Of a stretch of 9,616 nucleotides of DNA, positions 1-6,013 are shown piece by piece; position 1 is the stretch's first letter, and each line of letters begins with the position of its first letter. A model generated the notes under the pieces. It saw nothing but the letters and a program-made list of their open reading frames with translations. It ran no database searches and was not told the origin of the DNA. This stretch comes from JBBTTS01 sp038064135 (GTDB lineage: Bacteria; Patescibacteriota; Saccharimonadia; Saccharimonadales; OMJO01). The stretch covers positions 1-9,616 of the forward strand of contig JBBTTS010000040.1 in assembly GCA_038064135.1 (NCBI GenBank). Direction: 5' to 3'. The position numbers and the translations under genes are program-made.

Positions 1-1
1 C

Positions 2-376
2 TACGTAAAAGCTTGGGGACTCGGCACGATGTCTGAAACAGTCTACACAGACCAAATGAATAGTGTCGCCCGTCGTCGCAAAGAGATTAAAGACCAGCTT
101 GAACGTCCTGAAGAAGATAAGCTCTCAAAACTTAAGAACATTGACCTAGAAGCATTTTCAGAACCATTTACCCAGTTCCTCACTAACATGTCGTACGAAG
201 ATAAGCTTTTTACTACTAGGAAGATAGTTGATAAAGTAATAGCAACGAAGGAGAAAATAACAATATGCGGAAATATACCGGCATACGCCAATTCAGTGGC
301 TATTCAAAAGGTTGGGTTAAATGTTAAGCATAGCTATAGTTGGATTGCCGAATGTTGGCAAGAGCACCCTATTTAA
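2..376 (+). CDS. C-terminal part of a probable serine site-specific recombinase (5' end outside window)
   Basis: The frame is open from the window edge to a TAA stop, so this is the tail of a longer gene; the ATG at 29 is probably internal. It looks like the C-terminal region of serine (resolvase/invertase-type) recombinases: a charged helical stretch around RRRKEIKDQLE (probable coiled coil), then a segment around YEDKLFTTRKIVDKVIATKE and a short strand ending in CGNIP, which resembles the usual close of these proteins. The catalytic N-terminal domain would lie left of the window and is not seen. Such enzymes cut and rejoin DNA at short sites to integrate, excise or invert segments. The last 18 or so residues are read from DNA that also encodes the start of ychF in another frame, so this tail may be acquired rather than original. 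Alternative: a remnant recombinase or an unrelated coiled-coil protein. The family call is from recognition only. Confidence 0.55.
   Translation, partial: YVKAWGLGTMSETVYTDQMNSVARRRKEIKDQLERPEEDKLSKLKNIDLEAFSEPFTQFLTNMSYEDKLFTTRKIVDKVIATKEKITICGNIPAYANSVAIQKVGLNVKHSYSWIAECWQEHPI
306..311 (+). promoter_or_regulatory. Ribosome binding site of ychF
   Basis: AAAAGG lies 9 bases before the ATG at 321. It supports that ATG as the ychF start even though it sits inside the recombinase reading frame. Confidence 0.5.
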
Positions 377-1415
377 TGCGCTAACTGACAATAATATTTT
401 GGCAGCTAACTATCCGTTTGCCACGATTGAACCAAATACTGGAATAGTGCCGGTACCAGATGAACGACTCGGCAAACTAGCCGCATTGTACCAGTCACAA
501 AAAATAATTCCAGCAACCGTTACATTTGTAGACATAGCCGGTTTAGTAGAAGGCGCAAGCAAAGGTGAAGGTCTAGGTAATCAGTTTTTGAGCCATATTC
601 GTACCTGTAGCGCAATCTGCCAAGTTGTAAGAGAATTCGAAGACAACAATGTTTTGCGTAGTGATTCCAGCCGAGAACCCCATCATGATATGGATGTTAT
701 TAATACCGAATTAGTGCTGGCAGATATTCAGACCGTGGATCGTTGGCTGCCTCGGCTCGATAAAGAATCTCGTGCAAACCCAAAACTTAAACAACAGTTT
801 GATGTACTGCAAACTATAAAAAAACACCTAGATAATGACCAGCCTCTGTTTAAGCACCCAGAAATACTTAAAGATGATCGAATAGAGGTTCAGTCCCTAC
901 TCAAAGAGCTACAACTACTTACGAGCAAGCCGACTATTTACATTTTTAATGTGAGTGAGCAAACGCTCGCAGACGACTTAAAGAAAAAGACTCTTTCGGA
1001 GATAGTTGCGCCAAACAAAGCTCTATTTATTTGTGCAAAATTAGAAGATGAACTACGCGGTCTTGATGAAGCTGACCAATCAGAAATGCTAGCAAGTTAT
1101 GGTCAAGCCGAAAGTGGCTTGATTCAGGTTATTCATGCCGCATATGATGTTTTAGGACTACAAAGCTATCTAACTGCTGGTGAACAGGAGGTTCGCGCTT
1201 GGACTATTCCAAAAGGTGCCACTGCTCCTCAAGCTGCCGGCGTGATACATGGCGACTTCGAAAAAGGCTTTATTGCTGCCCAGGTCATTGATTATTATGA
1301 TTTAATTGCCGCCGGCAACGAAGTGGCAGCAAAAGCCGCCGGCAAGGTACGTACCGAAGGTAAAACGTACGAAATGAAACCAAATGATGTTGTTGAGTTC
1401 CGCTTTAATGTTTAG
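321..1415 (+). CDS. ychF: Redox-regulated ATPase / translation-associated GTPase-like protein YchF (OLA1 family)
   Basis: A full-length 364-residue YchF, the usual size for the family. The P-loop GLPNVGKST is at residues 8-16, the G3 region DIAGLVEGAS at 71-80, and the G4 position reads NVSE (210-213) instead of the NKxD of true GTPases, the feature linked to ATP preference in this family. The last 80 or so residues (from YLTAGEQEVRAWT) form the TGS domain and end in the family's typical FRFNV. YchF binds ribosomes and is tied to translation and oxidative-stress control; it acts in the cytosol. The start is supported by AAAAGG 9 bases upstream and by alignment of residue 1 with other YchF proteins. 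Its first 56 bases overlap the end of the upstream recombinase frame, and its TAG stop overlaps the convergent serine hydrolase gene by 4 bases. No clear promoter is visible, so transcription may come through the recombinase gene. Confidence 0.96.
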   Translation: MLSIAIVGLPNVGKSTLFNALTDNNILAANYPFATIEPNTGIVPVPDERLGKLAALYQSQKIIPATVTFVDIAGLVEGASKGEGLGNQFLSHIRTCSAICQVVREFEDNNVLRSDSSREPHHDMDVINTELVLADIQTVDRWLPRLDKESRANPKLKQQFDVLQTIKKHLDNDQPLFKHPEILKDDRIEVQSLLKELQLLTSKPTIYIFNVSEQTLADDLKKKTLSEIVAPNKALFICAKLEDELRGLDEADQSEMLASYGQAESGLIQVIHAAYDVLGLQSYLTAGEQEVRAWTIPKGATAPQAAGVIHGDFEKGFIAAQVIDYYDLIAAGNEVAAKAAGKVRTEGKTYEMKPNDVVEFRFNV

Positions 1416-3130
1416 CGACTTAGTGTATCGCTGATTTGCTTCGCTAAATCGGCAATCATAGGAAATTGTCCACCCGACGCAGTAAGCACTACTAGCGAAT
1501 AAGTAGATTTTGGATGATAAACAATTGCGGCGTCATGCCATGAAGGATTTCGTGGATTATAGCCAACTTTATCGGCAACTTCTCCGGCCGACCCAGCAGG
1601 AATACCTTTTCGATAATTTTGGCGTTTCATATAACTAATCAATTTATCGGTGCCAGATTTGTTCATTAATTTCTCTCCATGCAGTTTATGTAAAAACTGC
1701 CTCATACCATCGGCACTTACCGACAAGCCTCGGGACAATTGTATGCCGCTAATTTCGTGCTGGTTAATAAAGTTATCTAGCGCTGTATAGCCACCGTATT
1801 TTTTTACCACACCTTCGGCGCAATTACTTGCCGAAACAACAATCATTTCTTCTAAACATTCGTCCAAATTTTTTCCGCCAACGAGTGGTTTCGTAGGATC
1901 TAAGCGTCCTTCTTCAGCCTCGGTCAATACACGCCAAGCCACCAAAGACTTATAAACACTAGCCGAGAAGAATAGTCGGCCATCATCTAGGCCTGCTGTT
2001 TTTGAGCCATCGATCTGCTGAAAATCAACCGCCACATCAACCCATCGATATATTGTTCGCCATTCATCAATAATTTGCTGGATTCCTAAGCTAGTCGCAG
2101 GGTAAACTGGTCCGTCCCTAGGAGCAATTGATTTGGCAACAACAGTCGTGGAATCTAAGCCGCTGATAGCAGCATCCTGGATATTTACCATTGATTTTTC
2201 TATGTCGAGCTCTTGGCCAACCGATGACGCTGTTGGCGGTGTAAATATCGAATTAGCTAGTTTTTCTAGGGACTTTTCGATTATGCTTCTTGATAGCGAA
2301 AGTACAGGCGTACCAGATTTTGGATCAGCGGTAAAAGAAATTGATTTTAATAAATCGGCTGCAGGAATTTTGATTGAACTTTGCCCAAATCTTACTAAAA
2401 AATCAGTAGAAGCAAAATTTTGTATATTTTTTGAAAGACTCTGAAGTTGATCGTAAGCCATTGTCGGTACACTACTTTGATACGCCAAAACCGCATGCCC
2501 ACTTATAGCAGTATCTGTACCAATAGAAAAATATTGAGCAATTGCCTCATGAGTATAATTTCTACCTGCCACGGGGGCGACAATACTCAATTTACCATTT
2601 TTATTTATAATTGAACCTTCTTTTGCTTGGGTATTTGATGAACTGGCAATTGCCGTAGTAAATGATTTTAAAATGGTCTCATTTACAACTTTAGTTTGAG
2701 TTACGTCACTATAGCTAGGCCTGCTAAGAATGCTAAACGGGATTAAGCGTCGGCTAAGCGGATAATCTGTCAATTTGCTAGCTAGCTCTAGTTCGTTCAC
2801 CGCAAGACCAATCTCAGCCAGGCTGATATCAACTGTTTTCTCTCCGACTGAAACAGATAATTGCCTGTCATTTAACGAGGTAATCTTAACGGCTGCAGCA
2901 GAGCTGGTCGAAAACCCAAGATTTATATCAGCAAATTTACTTAGAGGTAATGCCCTATTTACCGGGTATACTAGTTGGATTACGATAACACTTCCAAAAA
3001 ATATTAAGCATGCCAAAGCAGCCCGTGTGTAAATTTGTTTTAGCAGGGCGGTTTGGATATTTGGCAATTGCCAAACTTCATAACCAATAAGCAAGCCCGC
3101 GCGGGGGCCGCTTTTTGCAATTTTTCCCAT
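1412..3130 (-). CDS. Membrane-anchored class A beta-lactamase-like serine hydrolase (putative D,D-peptidase relative)
   Basis: A 572-residue protein with a basic cytosolic N-terminus, one membrane segment (about residues 36-56, ALACLIFFGSVIVIQLV) and a large extracytoplasmic part. Residues about 65-330 are beta-rich and resemble peptidoglycan-binding/VanW-associated repeats (for example NKNGKLSIVAPVAGRNYT at 177-194). The C-terminal part (about 345-572) looks like the Beta-lactamase2 family: SVYK at 391-394 fits the SxxK nucleophile motif, SASN at 433-436 sits where SDN is expected, and KVG at 521-523 replaces KTG, followed by WHDAAIVYHP, typical of this group. Likely role: cell-wall peptide hydrolysis or binding at the outer membrane face. 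Antibiotic hydrolysis is not implied, and I see no clear omega-loop glutamate. The ATG at 3130 has no good Shine-Dalgarno, but no later start keeps the membrane segment. It lies 65 bases downstream of the phosphoribosyltransferase gene and converges on ychF. The domain call is firm; the substrate is unknown. Confidence 0.8.
   Translation of the reverse strand: MGKIAKSGPRAGLLIGYEVWQLPNIQTALLKQIYTRAALACLIFFGSVIVIQLVYPVNRALPLSKFADINLGFSTSSAAAVKITSLNDRQLSVSVGEKTVDISLAEIGLAVNELELASKLTDYPLSRRLIPFSILSRPSYSDVTQTKVVNETILKSFTTAIASSSNTQAKEGSIINKNGKLSIVAPVAGRNYTHEAIAQYFSIGTDTAISGHAVLAYQSSVPTMAYDQLQSLSKNIQNFASTDFLVRFGQSSIKIPAADLLKSISFTADPKSGTPVLSLSRSIIEKSLEKLANSIFTPPTASSVGQELDIEKSMVNIQDAAISGLDSTTVVAKSIAPRDGPVYPATSLGIQQIIDEWRTIYRWVDVAVDFQQIDGSKTAGLDDGRLFFSASVYKSLVAWRVLTEAEEGRLDPTKPLVGGKNLDECLEEMIVVSASNCAEGVVKKYGGYTALDNFINQHEISGIQLSRGLSVSADGMRQFLHKLHGEKLMNKSGTDKLISYMKRQNYRKGIPAGSAGEVADKVGYNPRNPSWHDAAIVYHPKSTYSLVVLTASGGQFPMIADLAKQISDTLSR
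3060..3075. repeat. 16-bp perfect palindrome inside the serine hydrolase gene start
   Basis: TTTGGCAATTGCCAAA is an exact inverted repeat without a spacer. It lies about 55 bases inside the coding region, over codons for VWQLPN. It could be an operator-like site or chance; about 0.15 such palindromes are expected in 10 kb of random sequence. Confidence 0.4.
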
Positions 3131-3200
3131 TTTTTATTTAAAGATCGTACAAGTACAAAGTACAACGATTTGTATTTTAGTGCAAGTTTTAATTTTTATA
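3131..3200 (-). promoter_or_regulatory. Upstream region of the serine hydrolase gene with three GTACAA repeats
   Basis: The gap between the phosphoribosyltransferase stop and the serine hydrolase ATG holds three near-tandem GTACAA units on the plus strand (3147-3152, 3153-3159 with an extra A, 3160-3165), bracketed by ATCGT (3144-3148) and its inverse ACGAT (3165-3169). A possible -10, TATAAA at 3200-3195 on the minus strand, shares AGTATAAAA with the rpsF promoter but has no good -35. If it is used, the repeats lie in a leader of about 60 bases. Read-through from the upstream gene is equally possible. Confidence 0.3.
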
Positions 3201-3888
3201 CTTTGGTGTGGCTGTATTTTTTGATGTGTTTTCCGTGACGGTCCCAAGACAAGGAAATGTTCTCGATTATTTTAAATAAATCTGGAGTGTCAGGCACATT
3301 ATTTTGTTCGTAATAATGGCTGGTTTCGATATAATTTTCGGTTACGCTAAGACAAAACACTTTATCACCGACCAAATGCATTCGGTCTACTGCCCCGATA
3401 CTGGCAATTGGTGATGTAATAATCATAGATTTAATTTTGATTGATTTTAAAAATTCAGCAGCCACATCAACCGAAAATCCTGTTGGCAGGCCATCAGAAA
3501 CTAAAATTACGGTGTGATTTCGCAGTAAATCTCGCTTAACTTCGCCGGCAGCATCTACTAAGCGGTGTAATCGGTGAAGTTTTTCCATTCGTTGCTGTTC
3601 AATAAAATGAAAATATTCCGCTGATAATTCTTCTATTTCACCAGTATAGAACGCTTTATTGTAAGTCATTAAGTTATTAGAAGTTATGGCCGCAAAAGCA
3701 TCAATACCTGGTAAGGTTATATTTTCAGTTAACAGCATCATCAAATTTGCGTGCAATTTTATAGCAATTTGGGCACCAACTATCACTGCACCGCGACTAA
3801 GTGCCACTACAGCAACATTTTCGGTTCTGTATTCAACCAGTTCTTCAGCTAATTTTCGGCCAGCTTCTGCCCTACTAACGAAATACAT
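3196..3888 (-). CDS. Divergent type I phosphoribosyltransferase-family protein
   Basis: This 230-residue protein resembles the stand-alone PRTase family whose members begin with a ValAlaLeuProArgGly-type motif: here VALSRGAVIVGAQIA at 28-42. The PRPP-binding loop is recognisable as TVILVSDGLPTG (126-137), but the first of the usual two acidic residues is Ser131 and only Asp132 remains. The helical middle (about 82-120, rich in Glu and Arg) fits the same family. Type I PRTases move ribose-5-phosphate from PRPP onto a nitrogenous base, mostly in nucleotide salvage; this subgroup is poorly characterised, so no substrate can be named. The changed loop may mean reduced catalysis or a regulatory role. 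The protein looks cytosolic, with no signal or membrane segment. It follows tlyA by 25 bases but has its own extended -10 promoter so close that the message would be nearly leaderless. The ATG at 3888 is the only sensible start. Confidence 0.72.
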   Translation of the reverse strand: MYFVSRAEAGRKLAEELVEYRTENVAVVALSRGAVIVGAQIAIKLHANLMMLLTENITLPGIDAFAAITSNNLMTYNKAFYTGEIEELSAEYFHFIEQQRMEKLHRLHRLVDAAGEVKRDLLRNHTVILVSDGLPTGFSVDVAAEFLKSIKIKSMIITSPIASIGAVDRMHLVGDKVFCLSVTENYIETSHYYEQNNVPDTPDLFKIIENISLSWDRHGKHIKKYSHTKV

Positions 3889-3899
3889 ATGCTTATAAA

Positions 3900-3908
3900 A
3901 TTATAACA
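3900..3908 (-). promoter_or_regulatory. Extended -10 promoter of the phosphoribosyltransferase gene
   Basis: On the minus strand TGTTATAAT gives a perfect TATAAT with the TGN extension. No -35 match is seen at the right distance. The start codon lies only 11 bases downstream of the -10 box, so a transcript starting at the usual distance would carry a leader of about 5 bases or none. The 12-base core is identical to that upstream of the surface protein gene (8337-8348). Confidence 0.5.
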
Positions 3909-3913
3909 CTGGG

Positions 3914-4624
3914 CTATAGTTTTATAAGAAGGTAAAAGCGCTCTATATTACCTTTGGCTCCAGCAACAGATGAGTCTGCTTTGTTCTTAATAAAAAAGTG
4001 CTGCTTGGCCCATTGTTCAAAATTTTTTAGTATGTCACGGCGAATTTTTTCATTTTTAATAACGCCTTTGTGCTTAGTATCAGATTTAAATGCTTCAAAT
4101 TGTGGCTTCACCATCGCAACTATTGAAGTATTTTTGTTTGCGAATAACCTAACCGTAGGTAATATGTCTTGTAAACTAATAAACGATACATCAATTAGAA
4201 CAATGTCTACAGATTGATTAGTGCTAAAATTTCGAATATCTGTTTGTTCGTGAAGTTCAATTTTCGGATTATTGCGAAGTCTTGGGTGAAGTTGATTTGT
4301 GCCAACCTCAACTGCAATTACTTTTGTAGCCCCGTGATTAATGGCAAATTCCGTAAAACCACCGGTGCTACTGCCAACATCCAAGACAGTTTTTCCCCGA
4401 AAATCCAAATCAAATGCCTTAACCACAGAAGCCAGCTTAAAGGCGGCTCGCGAAACATAATGTTGATTGGAAGTAAGTTCTATTTTTGTATTAAGCTTTA
4501 CGGGCTTGCTAGGTTTTTTGGTTAATTTGCCGTCAACTTTTACTTGACCAAGTTTTATTATATTTTCGGCCTGACTGCGCGAATTTGCCAACCCTCGGTC
4601 TACCATAGACGAATCAAGTCTCAT
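3914..4624 (-). CDS. tlyA: TlyA-family S4-domain RNA 2'-O-methyltransferase
   Basis: A 236-residue protein with an N-terminal S4 RNA-binding domain (about 1-60, DRGLANSRSQAENIIKLGQV) and an FtsJ-like methyltransferase domain. The SAM-binding motif LDVGSSTGGF is at 81-90. The K-D-K-E set expected of 2'-O-methyltransferases is present: Lys63 (SRAAFKL), Asp145 (LIDVSFISL), Lys173 (VKPQFE) and Glu228 (GNIERF). Mycobacterial TlyA methylates 16S and 23S rRNA ribose and governs capreomycin sensitivity; the older name 'hemolysin' is often carried over. The frame is open 16 codons further upstream to 4672, but the ATG at 4624 is chosen because it begins like other TlyA proteins and AAGGA lies 5 bases before it. 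It starts one base after the efp stop, so coupling to efp translation is likely. Placement beside ribosomal genes fits rRNA modification. Confidence 0.9.
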   Translation of the reverse strand: MRLDSSMVDRGLANSRSQAENIIKLGQVKVDGKLTKKPSKPVKLNTKIELTSNQHYVSRAAFKLASVVKAFDLDFRGKTVLDVGSSTGGFTEFAINHGATKVIAVEVGTNQLHPRLRNNPKIELHEQTDIRNFSTNQSVDIVLIDVSFISLQDILPTVRLFANKNTSIVAMVKPQFEAFKSDTKHKGVIKNEKIRRDILKNFEQWAKQHFFIKNKADSSVAGAKGNIERFYLLIKL

Positions 4625-4625
4625 T

Positions 4626-5192
4626 TTAATCCTTAACGCGTTCGCGATAAGCGCCGGTTGTCGTGTCGACACTGATTAGATCGCCTTCCTTTATAAAAGC
4701 TGGAACTTTTACTGTAATTCCTGTTTCAAGAATGGCATCTTTCATCACATTACTTGTTGTGTCACCCTTCACGGCATTTTCGGCATAAGTTACTAACAAT
4801 GGTACATTTTTAGGTAATTCAATATTAATAACTCGCCCGTCAAACAATTGAGCTTGCGCAGTATCACCATCTTTAATGAAGCCTGCTAGGTGTGAGTATT
4901 CACTAAGGCTAAGTTCAAACTGCTCATATGTTTGCTCATCCATAAAGTAATAATTCTTAGCATCTGAATACAAAAATTGTGCGTTTTTGTTGCTAACGTC
5001 GGCTGGTTCTATACTTTCATTGCCCTTAAAAGTTTTCTCTAACACCTTGCCATCGATTAAACTCTTAATTTTAACATTTACAATTGAACCACCGCGGCCC
5101 ATCACTTTTTGGGCGTATTCAACTACCTTATAAGGAATACCTTCAAGTTGAAATACTTGCCCTTTTTTAAGGTCTGTAACACCAAACGCCAC
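4626..5192 (-). CDS. efp: Translation elongation factor P
   Basis: A 188-residue protein of normal EF-P length with the three-domain layout: KOW-like domain I (about 1-64), OB domain II (about 65-127) and C-terminal OB domain III (about 128-188), ending in the family's usual GDLISVDTTTGAYRERV. EF-P enters the ribosomal E site and speeds peptide bonds at polyproline stretches. The tip loop reads MGRGGS with Arg33 at the position of the modified Lys34 of E. coli; arginine is also found there in EarP-rhamnosylated EF-Ps, but the surrounding loop differs and no modification gene is in this window. The start is GTG, supported by AGGAG six bases upstream; that Shine-Dalgarno overlaps the rpsR stop. 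It occupies the place after rpsR where many bacteria have rplI. Confidence 0.95.
   Translation of the reverse strand: MAFGVTDLKKGQVFQLEGIPYKVVEYAQKVMGRGGSIVNVKIKSLIDGKVLEKTFKGNESIEPADVSNKNAQFLYSDAKNYYFMDEQTYEQFELSLSEYSHLAGFIKDGDTAQAQLFDGRVINIELPKNVPLLVTYAENAVKGDTTSNVMKDAILETGITVKVPAFIKEGDLISVDTTTGAYRERVKD
4630..4634 (-). promoter_or_regulatory. Ribosome binding site deciding the tlyA start
   Basis: AAGGA on the minus strand lies within the last codons of efp, 5 bases before the ATG at 4624. It supports the shorter, 236-residue tlyA. Confidence 0.6.
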
Positions 5193-5198
5193 TTTTTT

Positions 5199-5203
5199 CT
5201 CCT
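5199..5203 (-). promoter_or_regulatory. Ribosome binding site of efp, overlapping the rpsR stop
   Basis: AGGAG lies 6 bases before the GTG start at 5192 and shares bases with the rpsR TAG stop (5204-5202), so terminating ribosomes would release at the efp binding site. Confidence 0.7.
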
Positions 5204-5405
5204 AGTTATTTGCAACAAATGGTAAAAGTGCAATGTGTCGAGCGCGCTTGATTGCAACGCTTAAGCGACGTTGTTCGCTTTCTTTCAAACCCGTTTTTTT
5301 ACGAGTTTCGATTTGCCCATACTGGTTAACGTAGCGCTGCAAGGTTTTGAAATCCTTGTAGTCAAAATACGCTACGTCTGTACGATTTTTAAATATCTTT
5401 GCCAT
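5202..5405 (-). CDS. rpsR: 30S ribosomal protein S18
   Basis: A 67-residue protein, near the usual 65-80 of S18. The second half carries the family signature: ETRKKTGLKESEQRRLSVAI followed by KRARHIALLPFV. S18 pairs with S6 on the platform of the small subunit and contacts 16S rRNA. The ATG at 5405 has AAAGGA 9 bases upstream. It sits in the conserved order rpsF-ssb-rpsR but is separated from ssb by a 107-base spacer with RNA structure, unlike the tight joins further downstream. It ends in TAG inside the efp ribosome binding site. Confidence 0.96.
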   Translation of the reverse strand: MAKIFKNRTDVAYFDYKDFKTLQRYVNQYGQIETRKKTGLKESEQRRLSVAIKRARHIALLPFVANN

Positions 5406-5512
5406 CTAATTCTATCCTTTCAATTATTTTACTCCGGAAAGAGCAGCCCACGCGACGGATTTATTCCGGCACCTGGCGCGATGAGAAACCCTGAAAGGGT
5501 GTCTCATTACTC
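5406..5512 (-). promoter_or_regulatory. Structured ssb-rpsR spacer, candidate cis-acting RNA element
   Basis: The spacer carries a hairpin at 5481-5507: ATGAGA pairs with TCTCAT, and after one mismatch ACCCT pairs with AGGGT around a 3-base loop. Further along the message, CCGGAA (5434-5439) can pair with TTCCGG (5464-5469), or CGCG arms can pair around a small CGGA/TCCG stem. No run of U follows, so this is not an intrinsic terminator. S6:S18 is known to bind a CCG-containing structure in its own mRNA in several bacteria, usually upstream of rpsF. CCG triplets here make a related element possible but unproved; an mRNA-processing or attenuation structure is the alternative. Confidence 0.4.
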
Positions 5513-5980
5513 TTAAAATGGGATGTCGTCGAGGTTAATAGGCTCATCGCCCAAATCCTCTATAACAACATCGTCTTTTTTCTTTGAAGCTGTAGACTTA
5601 TTTGTATTTGCGCTTGATGCAACTACTGATTCATCTTCAGTATTTGTACCGCGATTATCCAAGAAAGTAACGTCATTTGCCAAGACCTCAACTTTACTGC
5701 GTTTTTGACCATCTTGCTCCCAGCTGCGGCTTTGTAATCGCCCCTGAACTAGACATCTTCGGCCCTTACTAAGATACTGTGCAACCCGCTCTGCCAAACC
5801 TGCCCATGCAGTTATGTCAATATAGTCTGTTGCTTCTTGCCAATCGCCGCTGGCGTCTTTGTAACTGCGATTTAGAGCAAGACTAAAGCTACATACGCTT
5901 TGACCGGTTGGAGTTTGCCTTAGTTCGGGGTCACGTGTTAAGTTTCCCATTAAAGTAACTTGGTTTAAACTTCGTGCCAT
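5513..5980 (-). CDS. ssb: Single-stranded DNA-binding protein
   Basis: A 155-residue SSB with an N-terminal OB fold (about 1-110, starting SLNQVTLMGNLTRDPELR and including TDYIDITAWAGLAERVAQYL) and aromatic DNA-contact candidates Trp47, Trp59 and Trp87. A low-complexity Ser/Asn/Lys linker of about 35 residues follows, then the acidic tip LDDIPF that recruits replication and repair partners. The linker is shorter than in E. coli SSB (178 residues in total). SSB coats single-stranded DNA as a tetramer during replication, repair and recombination. The ATG at 5980 follows a purine-rich GAGAGGGA. It lies 33 bases after rpsF and before rpsR, the common bacterial arrangement. Confidence 0.96.
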   Translation of the reverse strand: MARSLNQVTLMGNLTRDPELRQTPTGQSVCSFSLALNRSYKDASGDWQEATDYIDITAWAGLAERVAQYLSKGRRCLVQGRLQSRSWEQDGQKRSKVEVLANDVTFLDNRGTNTEDESVVASSANTNKSTASKKKDDVVIEDLGDEPINLDDIPF

Positions 5981-6013
5981 AATTCTTATCCCTCTCCCAC
6001 TACTTTGCTACGC

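Noticed and set aside
43..291. Minus-strand open frame opposite the recombinase tail
   Set aside because: Hydrophobic shadow frame with no ribosome binding site or family resemblance.
29..376. A stand-alone 115-residue protein starting at ATG 29
   Set aside because: The frame is open to the window edge and the content looks like a recombinase C-terminus. GGGGA 8 bases upstream of the ATG keeps it formally possible.
1414..1432. AGCGA/TCGCT stem at the ychF/serine hydrolase junction as a bidirectional terminator
   Set aside because: Only 5 pairs with a 9-base loop and no T-run on either side.
4625..4672. Longer tlyA start inside efp (252 residues)
   Set aside because: The extra 16 residues do not match TlyA proteins, and the downstream ATG has a well-placed AAGGA.
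5481..5507. Hairpin as an intrinsic terminator after ssb
   Set aside because: No T-run follows on either strand, and rpsR lies just downstream in the same direction.
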